NCBI RefSeq assembly: GCF_000002875.2
Contig: NC_009390.2
Span: 94,917-158,916, forward strand
Direction: 5' to 3'
DNA: 64,000 nucleotides
From: Leishmania infantum JPCM5
Lineage: Eukaryota > Euglenozoa > Kinetoplastea > Trypanosomatida > Trypanosomatidae
The translations under genes were made by a program, and so were the position numbers. The notes under the pieces were generated by a model, which saw nothing but the letters and a program-made list of their open reading frames with translations, was not told where the DNA came from and made no database searches. This document shows, piece by piece, positions 43,000-53,071 of the stretch. Position 1 is the stretch's first letter. The number at the start of each line of letters is the position of its first letter.

Positions 43000-44850
43000 A
43001 AGACTCGCCTTGGGCAGCGAATGCGGCCGTCCACCCATCGCACTCTGCCGATGCGATCTCCTGTGCCTTCCACAGCCAGTCCGTGAGCAGCTGCCCGCCG
43101 TCTCATGGAAGGACAGGAGACCTTCTCCGCGCACCACTACTGCACCCCGCCCCTCTCTACCCTCTGCTCCCCTCGCAAGCACCTTCCTCAGCGAGCGACT
43201 CCAGCATCCACTCTTCGGCGATGACGTTCCTCGTCCAGACGGGGCCGCGACCGGAGGCGAGTTCGTCTGGTTGGACCCGAACGACAGCCCCCACGCACGG
43301 GCTGGCGCAGCACAGCCGGCATATCCTCTCTCTCATGTTTGCATAGATCACCCGACGACTGCACAGGTGGCAGGCCGTACCCCATCCTCCCTGGGTCCAT
43401 CCGGGGGGGTCTAGGGAGGGGCTGCCTTCTCATATCGAAATCCTTCACCTTAAGGGGGGAGGGGGGATCGCCCCCATCTCCTCCGCCAAGCCCCGGGGGC
43501 GTTGACCCCGAGCGTTACATGGGTACGCTCAGCGACGGGATTCGCCGCAAGCAGAACAAGCTCCATCGCGGCTCGCCTCACACCGGAGGACGACCTACGG
43601 ACGCTCTTCCAGCCATCCGCAAGATGCCCTCTGAGCGCCTCAGCAGGAACGGGCTATCCCAGGCAGACGGCACTGCTCTTCACCACGTGGCGCAGCGGCT
43701 TGTGCCGAGAATCGGCCGCATCGCCACGCGTCAACACGGCCAGCAAGCCGCATGCCCATCACAGAACCGCCCTTTGCCGGATTCCTTCGATGCTGCGCGG
43801 AGCGGGGCTGTGGGGCCCGTGGCCCCGACGTTGCCGCGGTCTGGTGGCGCTGTGGGTGGGCGGCAGCAACAAGGGGCAACGCGAGGTTGCTGCACACGGC
43901 ACCTTCTCCTCAAGGGCGGCGAGACCTTTGCGAGCCGGAAGATGATGGCTTACCAGGTGATGAAGGTGAAGCGTTTTCCAGCTAGGAGGATGCACCATGC
44001 AGGCTGCTTCCAGCAACCTATCGACCGAATACAACACCGCGTTCGCCCGGGACATCAGCAGCCCGAACAACGAGGACAGCGTGCACGCCTTGAGGGCGGC
44101 GTTCGACTTCTTCGTGACGCAAGCGCGGCACGGACGGCGTTTCGTTCTCGGTGCCCCTCGGACCAAAGACGAGGCCCTTAGTGGACGGAATAGCCGAAGC
44201 CTTCTGCGCTGAGCCGGAGGCCGCAGCGTGGGCACGCGCTAGCCAGCACCGGTCGACCGAACGCGACGCCGTCATCACGAAGCACGGAGGCCCTCACCTA
44301 AAACAACAGCAACACAGGGGCGGAGGAGGAGGCCCAGGCGCGAGCACACTCAAGGCGGCAGAAACGGGAGAAAAATGTGCCGCCAACGCCCTCGTGCGAC
44401 TCTTGCCGCAAAGGCCCCTTCCGCACACACACACACACACATAAATATGCGCGCCGTTGGATCCGTCTGCCTCGCCAACTGAGGGGGAGGGGGGCCTCAT
44501 CGAAAACGGACGCTCCTCAACACGGCATGACGGGCCGAAGGGGCTCTCCTCCCGCTGCGTCCAGCACGGCCGGTGACACAGTCCGGCTTGCTACCCTTTT
44601 TCCCGCTACGTCGCACCTTTGGTGAATCATCGCCGGCTCCTCGCTGGGAAGACGGCCAGCAGCTGGGACGAAGTCTGCCGTCTGACCCCGCAGAGCTTCC
44701 TCAGCGTCTCCAGCGCCACAGTAGCGCCTAACCAGGGGGCGGAGGCGAAGTCAAGCTGGGGTGCGGCCCTTCCGTCCAGTCCTCTTCGGCGGCGTGCGGC
44801 ACGGCCGCGCACGCCTCTCCGTATTTTGGATTGCCGGTCCATGCGTGTGT
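43000..44850 (+). pseudogene. possible decayed coding region
   Basis: 1.85 kb that is unlike the other spacers: mixed, GC-rich, with few pyrimidine tracts, and containing several short frames with protein-like composition that are broken by stops and frame changes. Examples on + are a 43160-43410 segment (LFGDDVPRPDGAATGGEFVWLD), a 43502-43945 segment, a 43997-44212 segment (STEYNTAFARDISSPNNED...ALRAAFDFFV) and a 44640-44760 segment. The minus strand also has a 158-codon frame at 43759-44235. No reverse-transcriptase or other hallmark motif could be found, so source (a decayed gene or a degenerate ingi-type element) and even strand are unresolved. Confidence 0.4.
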
Positions 44851-45078
44851 GCCGCTGGTGGCGCGGTCCCTTACTCGCTCCTCTACACCTTGACCCTATT
44901 CTCTCTCGCTCTCTCTCGCGCGCGCGCTGGCGAAGGAACGGGCGTGCGTGTATGCCGTGCACAAATGCTGACCTCCGCACCGTCTCTCTGCAGCCTCCTC
45001 TCCTCTCGAAAGCTAAGGGCCTCTTCGCGCTACTCGACCACCCACCCCCTCCCCGCGCGTCTGCAGCCCTCTCTCTCG

Positions 45079-45081
<3 letters not shown>

Positions 45082-45138
<57 letters not shown>
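45082..45138 (+). repeat. long GT microsatellite
   Basis: Uninterrupted GT/TG repeat of about 57 nt, the longest dinucleotide run in the window, ending 63 nt before the phosphoesterase ATG and lying between a C/T tract (45067-45081) and the nearest AG dinucleotides. Confidence 0.95.
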
Positions 45139-45201
45139 CGGAGGCACTGCCGGAGGTGGCACACGCGTTCCGGTGACCCACACGCCCTCCAGGTGCTCGC
45201 T

Positions 45202-47229
45202 ATGCTCCGGCGAGGTCTGTGGCGATATCGCCGAATCAGCTACGTGACGGATGTCGAGGGGGACTTCGCGTACTTTCAGCGCTTCGTCTGTATCTCACGA
45301 GTGCTTCGGTGGGAACCGGCGGAGGCTGCGGTCTCCTCCAACCCTCCCCGCCCTTTCGCCGGGGGCAGCAACGGCTCGAGAGTCGCGAATGGTCGGTGGG
45401 CCCCCTTGTCCTCTGCCGTGCTTCCGGCCCCCTCGGGGGCGTTCCCAGCAAGCGATGCTGCTGCCAGCACGCAAGCACTGGGCACCACCACCACGCCTGC
45501 CGTCACGGATGCCTACGAGCCGGAGTATTGCCGTCTTGTAGACCTCTCTCGCTATCGTCTAGGCTTCCAAGACGCGACCTCACACTTCGTCTTTGGTGGC
45601 GACGCCTTCGACCACGGCAGCGACATCACGTTCGGCAAGGCGCTGCTCGACTTCAAGCGCCGCTTCCCATCACGCGTGCACCTGCTGCTTGGGAACCGGG
45701 ACGTGAACAAGATGGCCATGTACCCACGCATGGCGTGCGAGGTCGAGGGCATGGCCCCCGACGCAGCCGAGGACAGCGTCTTCACGCTAACGCCGCCATC
45801 GATGAAGACCGTCAGGGCGGCGTCGCTGACGGAAGCGCTGCGGTACCGAGACTTCCTACTGGAGCAGCGACAGCGACAAGAAGCGCAACGCCAGGACGGC
45901 GCAGGGCACGCCGCATCAAGCCCGTATGGCGGCGCCTCTTGCGGCAGCAGCGGCGATACCCTGCGCACAGACGCCGTTTCTTTCCTGCAGTGGGCATTGC
46001 AGTACAAACTCGGCGGCCCGAACGCCTTTGCCCACCGGCGGCAGGAGTTGCGCGAGATGGCGGCCATGATGGCCGAAGGGTGTGGGGCGGTGGCGGCGGC
46101 ACCCCCCGCCGCTGGTGCGGAGGCTATGAGGGACGGCATTGCGTATGACGAAGACGCCGTGGTCGCCGCCTCGTTCTTCACTGCCGCGCAGCCCGGAGGC
46201 GTCTACTACGAGTACATCCGCGCTGGCGTTCTCAGCGTCGTCCTGGACGGCGTCCTTTTCGTCCACGGAGGCGTGAACGTCAGCAACGCCGGCTTTGTGC
46301 CAAGCCTGGAGGCGACCTCCTACGCGGAGCAGGTGGCCGTTGGGCAGTGGTGGCTGCCAGAGGTCGCTCCGCAGGAGGTGACGACCACGCCGACTGCGTC
46401 CTCGGCGACCTCGGCGCTGGGCTGGCTCGCTGCCTTGGAGCAGTTTAAAGCGGCTGCCTTCTCCGATTGGGTGAACGGCGCTGCCCTGCGCGGCGAGGCG
46501 CTGCGCGCGTACGTGTACCCCCGCGTTGTGGCCCCGCACTCGATCGCGGTGGGGACGGTGATGAACGCAGACGGCCCTCACTACATACCTCTCACTGTTG
46601 CCGCCTACCTTCTCCAGTCCGGCATCCACACCGTGTGCGCCGGGCACCAGCCGGTCGGCGACACCCCCGCCATCATCCGCCAGCCCGGTGGCTTCACGAT
46701 CATAGACGCGGACAACTCCTACTGCGGCCGTGGCAACAAGTTCTGCACGCGGTTCAACCGCCGCGGCGCGGCGGTGATGGAGGTCTTGTTTGAGCACCCG
46801 GACGACCACGGCGGCGACGATAACGTGGCGCCGCACGACGAGGTTGCTGCGCCATCGCTGACCGTCCACGGCTACCGTGCCGATGGTACGCCTTTCGAGT
46901 TCGACGTCTACAGCGACTGGCACGTCGGGCGTTACGTCGGCGACGGTTGGTGGGTGCGGCTGCCCCCAGAGGCCACCGCTGCCACTTCATCGTCTTTCAG
47001 AGGCAACGAGGCAGCGCACGCGGGACTCTACGAGCTGCGCCGCACCCAGGACGGGTTCCGGCACGAGGAGACGCGGTGGGCCACAGCAGCGGAGGTAGAC
47101 GCGTGGCTGAGGCAGGTCGCGGCAAGCGGGAAGGCGACGGTGCCGGGAGAGTTGGCGCCGCGGCACACGAAAGAGGAGCTCGCCGAGGTGCGCGCCCACC
47201 GCCTCAAGACGAAGGTGAAGCGCACCTGA
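45202..47229 (+). CDS. divergent calcineurin-like metallophosphoesterase
   Basis: 675 residues, first in-frame ATG 45202. The five metal-binding blocks are present in order but altered: DVEGD 17-21 (usual D-x-H), GGDAFDHGSD with Asp134 and Asp137 (usual GDxxDRG), GNRD 164-167 (usual GNHD/E), VHGG near 354-357 and GHQP 481-484 (usual GHT). The Asp, Asn and two His needed for a binuclear metal site are mostly kept, but the first-block His is replaced. Insertions of low complexity lie at 45-105, 220-260 and 395-415. Family members are protein or nucleotide/polyphosphate phosphatases; the substrate is unknown. The N-terminus is basic but not a clear signal. Confidence 0.85.
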   Translation: MLRRGLWRYRRISYVTDVEGDFAYFQRFVCISRVLRWEPAEAAVSSNPPRPFAGGSNGSRVANGRWAPLSSAVLPAPSGAFPASDAAASTQALGTTTTPAVTDAYEPEYCRLVDLSRYRLGFQDATSHFVFGGDAFDHGSDITFGKALLDFKRRFPSRVHLLLGNRDVNKMAMYPRMACEVEGMAPDAAEDSVFTLTPPSMKTVRAASLTEALRYRDFLLEQRQRQEAQRQDGAGHAASSPYGGASCGSSGDTLRTDAVSFLQWALQYKLGGPNAFAHRRQELREMAAMMAEGCGAVAAAPPAAGAEAMRDGIAYDEDAVVAASFFTAAQPGGVYYEYIRAGVLSVVLDGVLFVHGGVNVSNAGFVPSLEATSYAEQVAVGQWWLPEVAPQEVTTTPTASSATSALGWLAALEQFKAAAFSDWVNGAALRGEALRAYVYPRVVAPHSIAVGTVMNADGPHYIPLTVAAYLLQSGIHTVCAGHQPVGDTPAIIRQPGGFTIIDADNSYCGRGNKFCTRFNRRGAAVMEVLFEHPDDHGGDDNVAPHDEVAAPSLTVHGYRADGTPFEFDVYSDWHVGRYVGDGWWVRLPPEATAATSSSFRGNEAAHAGLYELRRTQDGFRHEETRWATAAEVDAWLRQVAASGKATVPGELAPRHTKEELAEVRAHRLKTKVKRT

Positions 47230-47775
47230 GCAGTCTAGTGTGATGTGGCGGCGCCCCCTTCGCGTTCGACAGCAGCGCACCTTGTTCTTCATGGATGCAT
47301 GCCTGTGTGCGCCCACGACCACCACCCAGCATGTCGTCGCCGGCCCGCTCCATTGCACACATTGATGCGCGTGTGTGAGCACCGTTTCGGCAACGGGTGC
47401 GTAGCCTGGGCATGGCTGGTGGGGGCGGGGCGGGGGCAGTGGAGCAAGAACAAAATGAAGCGGTGCAGCACACACACGCGACGGTGAGTTGTGACGCACG
47501 CCCGTCCTTGACGCGGGTGCGCCTTCGTTTGAGAGAAGGAGACCCTCCCCTCACCCCATCCCTCATGCATTGCATGTCTTGTGTGCCTTCGACTCTGAGT
47601 CTTCTTCCAACACGACCTCCCTCCCTCTCTCCCTCGTGTCACCTCCGGAGGAGTCCGTGGTGCGTGTGTCGGCGCCGCTCGACGCCGTTCTTCTTTTCTC
47701 TGTCGCCCTTTTAGAGCATCCGGCGTCTTTCACACTCTCTCTCTCCGTCTTTCCGTTGTTGTTTGTTTAGTTCTG
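47230..47775 (+). other. spacer
   Basis: 0.55 kb, G-rich patch at 47417-47440 and C/T tracts 47612-47640 and 47735-47768. No gene seen. Confidence 0.5.
47726..47770 (+). promoter_or_regulatory. putative trans-splice acceptor
   Basis: Pyrimidine tract 47726-47768 followed by AG 47769-47770, five nucleotides before ATG 47776. Confidence 0.5.
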
Positions 47776-50337
47776 ATGTCGTCCACGTGGCTTCACGCGC
47801 TGCGGGCGTACGCGACGCGCACTAATGCGACGCCCGCATCGCTCGTCGCTCGATGTCGCCTCTTCGACCAACTGTGTGCTGTGCAGCTGCGCGGGCTGCC
47901 AAGCGCGCAGCTGCATCCCGATGCCCTCCCCGTCCTCCGCGAGGCGCGTTGGTCACTGCTGCGTGAAGGCACCACTGCTGACAAGGCGGAGCTGCTGGAG
48001 CACATTGTACGGCAGTATGCGCAAGCAAGCGAGAAGGCCATGTACGCAGCGCCCACGGCGTCTTGCAGTCCGGACGGCATAAGCGGCAGTGCAGACGCGC
48101 AGCGCAAGCAGCCGGGAAAGAAAAGCAGTCGCACGCGCTCCCTGCAAGATCGGCCGCCACAGCATGCGACTCGCAGCTGTAACTCCGGCAGCCTCCTCTC
48201 CGATGTGCAGCTCAGCGAGATGAGTGTGCTGCAGCAGCTGCTGCTGGAGCAGGTGCAGTGCCTTGTTGAGGCCAAGGTGTCTGACATTCCCTTGTCGGCA
48301 CGCCACTACCGCTACCCGATGCGCTCCCCGCTGCTCGCCACGGTAAGCCCAGAGCTGCCGCTTCTCCTGCTGGAGGAGCTCACACTACAGAGCACAGCAG
48401 TGTCGCCGTCGTCGTCGTCATCGGCTCAGTCGAACATAAACTGGGAGGCGCGCGTTGACTGCTGTGTCGGCCTCGTCGCGGCGGGTCATGTGCAGGAGGC
48501 GCTCGCTCTGTGCGGCGATGATGGTAGCGCTTTTCGCGCTGTGATGCACCGCGTGGCGCCGCTGCGTCGCGACGGGTGGCGGTGCGCGTGGGCGCTGGCC
48601 GATGCAGCCCCGCTCTCTCGCGTCCTGGACGACGCCACCGCCGCCGCGGGCGGCACTGCCTCTCTCGATTGGCTGCGCGGGGTGCTGGAGGCGGTGGACA
48701 TGCGCCACCGAGCGGCCGTGGGGGCGCGGCAAGTAAGTGACAGTGCCAATGCCGAGCGGAATCATGTGTTCGAGTGGGTGGATCGTCTGCGCCGCCTGAT
48801 TGTGCTGTCGAGCAAGGTGCCCTTGGCCGGCGCAGAGGGGCAGCAGCAGCAGCAGCGCGTGTCCGCGACGGCGCTGCGGCTAATCATGGACACTTACTTG
48901 TCTGTCTGTCCAGCTAGCCGCTGGCGGGATGCAGTCGGGGCGGTGCTGGAACTAGCTGCTGCAACTGACGCAGCGCCTGCTGCGGCGCAAGCGGCAGGGG
49001 AGGGCAACTGCTGCGCCGACGCGGTGACAACGGGGCGCCTGATGTCCATCCTTAAAGCCGCAGAGCAGCCGTGGATGGTGCTGCTTTTCTTCTACGGCGA
49101 CCCGCTGGCGCTGCAGGTCGCGTCTTCGGGGTCGCGCAACGACAGCAACACCAAGCGTCCCGACAGCGATGCTCCCGCAAGGTGGCAAGTCAGCGACAAG
49201 TCTGTTCAGGCGAAGGTGGAGGAATGCGTGCGAGCAGCGCGCGACGCCGACCGCCTCACAGTGGCAACGGGCACGATTCTGAGCGAACGCGACAAGCGCC
49301 ACGCCGCTATCTACAACCACGCCATGGTCGCCCTCGCCGCCACGGGGCACCACACGGAAGCCATGCACTTCTACCGTACGCTGCCGGTCCTGCTTGTCAA
49401 CTGCTACACTCACTGGTCCGTGCTGCAACTCTTCTTGCAGCCGACAAGGGACAGCCGTGCCGCCTCTGCGCTCCGCACGTCGGAGAACTACAACCATTGC
49501 GCGCGCGCTCTCCGACACCTAATTCGAATGAGCACGGCGGAGTCAGAAGCAGCGCATGCGCACACCCAGGTGAACGGCAACAGCAGCGGCGTGCATCCGG
49601 CGACACCGATCCGCTGCACACGCAACCAAGGCGGCGTGTGGGAATCCATGATACTATGGGCCGCACTCCGGCGAGACGCCGAGACGGTTGACCTGTGCGC
49701 CACGCATGCGCCGGTCGTGTCTCGATATGCGCATCTCATTGCCCTACTCTCCGCCGCTGCATCGCGCAGCGACGGTTGGTCAGCGGCGCAGGCACAAGTC
49801 CGCCACATGTGCGCCGCGCCGCGCACCACGCTGAAGGAGCTGAGCCTGGCGACAGCAGTCATGGCCTCGTTTTTTCCGCGCTGGCCGGCCGGCACTGCCG
49901 CGGCAGAGCTGCCGGTGCGCGCGGAGCTGTTTGACGAGGTGGCACACTCGATGGCTCCCCTCGTCGGCCGCAGTCAGTCTCGCATGGACGAGATGCTCCA
50001 GCTCCTTGTCGGCTACTCCGTCAGCCTCCGGCGGCGCCGCCGTATGCCCATGACACCGCAGGACGAGGCGGCGGCACTTGATGGCATCCTTGTCAAGGAG
50101 AACATCCTCGCGAGCACCATGGACCTGGCCCGCCCACGCGCCGGGTACGCCTCTGACGTCGACAGCGCGCGAAGCTGCGACAACGGCGCGGCAGGCGACC
50201 CCGGTGCGTGGCGCACGGTGGTGCATGTAATGATCTCCGTTGCGGAGCGGCAGGGACTCTCGGCCGCACGGGCCGCGCCAGCACTCGTGTCGGCCGGTGT
50301 CCCTGCCGAAATGGCGATCGACCTGCTGCCCATGTAA
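47776..50337 (+). CDS. hypothetical helical protein, possibly PPR-like
   Basis: 853 residues, first in-frame ATG 47776. The N-terminus (MSSTWLHALRAYATRTNATP) is free of acidic residues and could be a mitochondrial presequence. The protein is mostly alpha-helical with alternating hydrophobic residues and low-complexity linkers (residues about 95-135 and 360-370). Segments such as YNHAMVALAATGHHTEAMHFYRTLP (about 513-537) and ATALRLIMDTYLSVCPASRWRDAV resemble pentatricopeptide-type helical hairpins, which in trypanosomatids are common in mitochondrial RNA-binding and mitoribosomal proteins. The match is weak and no full set of 35-residue repeats was traced. A SIDER-like element lies in its 3' region, suggesting regulated mRNA stability. 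Confidence 0.8.
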   Translation: MSSTWLHALRAYATRTNATPASLVARCRLFDQLCAVQLRGLPSAQLHPDALPVLREARWSLLREGTTADKAELLEHIVRQYAQASEKAMYAAPTASCSPDGISGSADAQRKQPGKKSSRTRSLQDRPPQHATRSCNSGSLLSDVQLSEMSVLQQLLLEQVQCLVEAKVSDIPLSARHYRYPMRSPLLATVSPELPLLLLEELTLQSTAVSPSSSSSAQSNINWEARVDCCVGLVAAGHVQEALALCGDDGSAFRAVMHRVAPLRRDGWRCAWALADAAPLSRVLDDATAAAGGTASLDWLRGVLEAVDMRHRAAVGARQVSDSANAERNHVFEWVDRLRRLIVLSSKVPLAGAEGQQQQQRVSATALRLIMDTYLSVCPASRWRDAVGAVLELAAATDAAPAAAQAAGEGNCCADAVTTGRLMSILKAAEQPWMVLLFFYGDPLALQVASSGSRNDSNTKRPDSDAPARWQVSDKSVQAKVEECVRAARDADRLTVATGTILSERDKRHAAIYNHAMVALAATGHHTEAMHFYRTLPVLLVNCYTHWSVLQLFLQPTRDSRAASALRTSENYNHCARALRHLIRMSTAESEAAHAHTQVNGNSSGVHPATPIRCTRNQGGVWESMILWAALRRDAETVDLCATHAPVVSRYAHLIALLSAAASRSDGWSAAQAQVRHMCAAPRTTLKELSLATAVMASFFPRWPAGTAAAELPVRAELFDEVAHSMAPLVGRSQSRMDEMLQLLVGYSVSLRRRRRMPMTPQDEAAALDGILVKENILASTMDLARPRAGYASDVDSARSCDNGAAGDPGAWRTVVHVMISVAERQGLSAARAAPALVSAGVPAEMAIDLLPM

Positions 50338-51614
50338 GCCGGGCATGCGGCCTCCTGTGCAGTTTTTCCCGTTTTCGGCTTTGGCCTCGGCACGCCCCCC
50401 CCCCACAGAGATTGACAAAAACAAAAACGAAAGCCGCGGGCGGGGCGAAACGCTTCGCGCGCGGGGCGCGCCGCCCCACCCGCCCGCCCGCACGAACGCC
50501 CCCGCGGCCCACCGCGGCGCGACCCCCGCCCCACCCCCCTCCCACACCACCTACCCCAAACCCCACCCTAGCCCGATTTTTCTGCGACCCCCCCCCACGA
50601 CGAAGAGGGAAGGGATACACACACACACACACACGCCTCGCAGCACGGGGCCCACCGACCCCACCCCCCTGTGTGCGAGGGGAAGCCGAGCAGCCCCCCA
50701 GCCCGTTCCGACCCCGAACCGCCGCTGGCGATGGCCGGGCCGAGCACCTACGACGTAGCGCCGTCCGAGCAACCTGCGACAGTGAACACGCCCGCGCCGC
50801 CCCGCGAGCGATGCACCAAGGGTGCGGGCGGAGTTCGGCGCAGGGGCCACGCGGGGATGGCTAGACCGGCGCATCGCTGCACCGCGTGTGCCTCTACGGC
50901 TGCCTCGCGCCGTGGGTTGGCGGCATGTCGGGGGACCGGGGACCGGGGGCCCAGGCCCACCACGCCACGCGCCCCGTGGACGGCAAAAAGAGGGGCCGCC
51001 CGCCAACCAGGCGCCGCCGCCTGGGCCACACCCCCGCCCGCGAGAGGAGGGCAAGGAAACGACGCTGAAGGGGGCGGGTGAGAGAGCCCCGGGGCAGCCA
51101 GGCCGGCACCCCGCATTGTGGAAACGTTTCCGCCGCATACAGAAGCGTTTTCGTGCCAGGGGCGCTTACGCGTGCGTCTCGCCGCATGTGAAAAGCGTTT
51201 TTTTTTGCCGCTTTCATCCTTAGTCCTATTTCTTTGCTGAAAAACGGTGTCGCTGGCGAATTCTTACAAAGCCCCGCTCTCTGATATTGGACTCGAATTA
51301 CGACAGGCAATACACATCGTCTCTTGAGAGCGCCTTGGTTAGCGGAGGCGCGGGCAAGTTCACTTCACCGCCCTCGCTGTCCTTATGACTTTCTGACGCA
51401 TCCGGCGCCGCAGATGGTCGCTTCTCCACTCCCACTCACTTGCCCTCTTACTTCCTGACCTCTTGGCTTTCTTTCGACGTGCACTGTGTTCCCAGCTGTG
51501 CAAGAAGAGAACGAAGTCGTTTTTTCTCTCGACATACTCTGTTTCTGCTCAAGAGCCGCTTGAAAGGAAACGTGTTTACAGTTATACCTTTCATTTTCAC
51601 CCATCGTCTCAACA
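50338..51614 (+). other. spacer containing a SIDER-like element
   Basis: 1.3 kb. Very GC-rich from 50430 to about 51100 (with the element at 50574-50928), then abruptly more AT-rich to the SKP1-like start. The AAGCGTTTT motif recurs around 51141-51206. No gene seen. Confidence 0.5.
50574..50928 (-). mobile_element. SIDER-like degenerate retroposon, copy B
   Basis: Near-identical to 55188-55580 in the same orientation and to 37598-38002 in the opposite one. The left edge is sharp (similarity begins at CGATTTTTCTG) and the right edge is at GGCGGCATGT; the G-rich sequence beyond 50930 is not shared. It lies in the 3' region of the helical unknown gene. Confidence 0.6.
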
Positions 51615-52205
51615 ATGGCTGACGAAGGCGCTATGGATATTCGTCTGGTGCTAAAGGGCCCAAACGGCGAGTTCAAAGTAGACCGCGACCTTTATATCAT
51701 TGTCCACTGTGACGATGGCAAGTACATCGAGGTGTCGAAAAACTACATCAAACAGTGCCCGTTCATTGAGGAAGCCGAGGGCGAGATCCCAGAGTTTGGC
51801 TACCCAGCCGCGGTGCTGGAGCACCTTATTCGCTGGGCGGTCCACTATGGCGTAGATGGCCATGCCGCTAGCCAGCTGACTCGCCCATGCATTTACCGTG
51901 ATTTCTCTTACGTTGTGACAGACAAGTGGGATAATGATTTCTTCAACCAGCGTCTTTGCTCGCCTCTGAACCAGAAGCATTACCTCCTGACAATGACGGC
52001 AGCTGAGCAGTTTGGCATGCAGGGACTGCTCGACTTTATGTGCATCGGCCTCGGCTGCAAGCTCCGTGGCAAGGACGACAACGGCATCATTCACGAGGTC
52101 ATGGGCCTTGACAAAGAGACGGAGATCACAAGCGAGGATTTGGAGGAGGTGTCGAGGGACTACCCATGGTTTGATGATGCTGTGAAGGCCACGACGAAGA
52201 AGTGA
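51615..52205 (+). CDS. SKP1-like protein
   Basis: 196 residues. The N-terminal BTB/POZ-type part (IEVSKNYIKQCPFIEE...IPEFGYPAAVLEHLIRWAVHYG) is followed by an insertion-bearing linker (residues about 80-105), then the SKP1 C-terminal block: LLTMTAAEQFGMQGLLDFMCIGLGCKLRGK and EVSRDYPWFDDA, equivalent to the LDIKGLLD helix and the WCEEK-type F-box-binding tail. SKP1 links F-box proteins to cullin-1 in SCF ubiquitin ligases. It is about 35 residues longer than typical SKP1. Codon use has clearly more A/T-ending codons (ATT, AAA, CTT, CGT) than the genes to the left. ATG 51615 is in good context after a T-rich leader. Confidence 0.88.
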   Translation: MADEGAMDIRLVLKGPNGEFKVDRDLYIIVHCDDGKYIEVSKNYIKQCPFIEEAEGEIPEFGYPAAVLEHLIRWAVHYGVDGHAASQLTRPCIYRDFSYVVTDKWDNDFFNQRLCSPLNQKHYLLTMTAAEQFGMQGLLDFMCIGLGCKLRGKDDNGIIHEVMGLDKETEITSEDLEEVSRDYPWFDDAVKATTKK

Positions 52206-53071
52206 GAAAATTATGAAGGCATCGGTGTCGAAAAGCGCTCTTGTTGCGCTAGTGTGTCGACATGTGCGCAATCGAAGGAGAAAAATCAATATATGCATAC
52301 ATATATATACATATATATGAAATGTTGCGTTACGCACGGCATTGAAAAAGGCGATCACTAAAGTTTTTTCTGTATATGTTCATCGGTAAAGTCGCAAGAA
52401 GCCATCTATCTTGTCTCCAAAGTTCATTGACGGCGTAAAGACAAAAAAAAAGCACGATCGAAGACTTATACCTCAGCGTGGCACTCGTGGTTGAGCAACA
52501 GCATCATTCACGAATATCACACGCTAGATGTGAGCATAGTGGCCGAAGCAGAGATGCGCGCATCCTTGTGTTCGTGTCCTATCGCCACAGATACAGCACC
52601 AATCATTCCACGACCTTGTCCTGGTTTTGGTGGTGGCAAAGCCAGCAAAAATGAGTATGCCGCCTGTGCGCTGCTGTGTTGAATTATTTCGAACTCTTTC
52701 CGTGTCTATCATTATTGTTTATATTGCATTTGCTTTCCCCCTCACTCTATCATGGATGACTTCGCACGCTGATATACAACCGGATTTATCATTTGATATT
52801 CGGATTATTATTATTGTTTTTTATCAAACACGAAAAAAAAATGTAAATATATTATTTGTAATTTGGCTCGCACTTGGATCCCTGCCAAGTAGCAAAGGAA
52901 GAAGCTGACCTACCGTTTGGCCTCAGACGTGCCTGCAACACCACTCTTTTTTTATGCGCAGTCAGTAAAGCGTTTTTCTCTGTGTCGTGCACCTGCCGGT
53001 CGGATGTTCATCCAACGGTGAGCCTTTTGAATATTTATTTTCTTGATTTCTCACAGCGCACCACAAAAGGG
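52206..53071 (+). other. AT-rich spacer
   Basis: 0.87 kb of AT-rich sequence, unusual for this window: TA-rich repeat at 52288-52318, A run 52443-52451, ATT repeats at 52805-52820, A run 52832-52840. A frame from ATG 52651 to 52908 encodes 85 residues with two hydrophobic stretches but is AT-repeat-derived; I do not call it. Confidence 0.5.
53030..53056 (+). promoter_or_regulatory. putative trans-splice acceptor for NOG2
   Basis: T-rich tract 53030-53054 followed by AG 53055-53056, 15 nt before ATG 53072. Confidence 0.45.

Noticed and set aside
52627..52908. 93-codon frame with two hydrophobic stretches between SKP1-like and NOG2
   Set aside because: The hydrophobicity comes from ATT/TAT-rich sequence, there is no pyrimidine tract and AG in good position, and codon use is not gene-like. 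Would need conservation to be revived.
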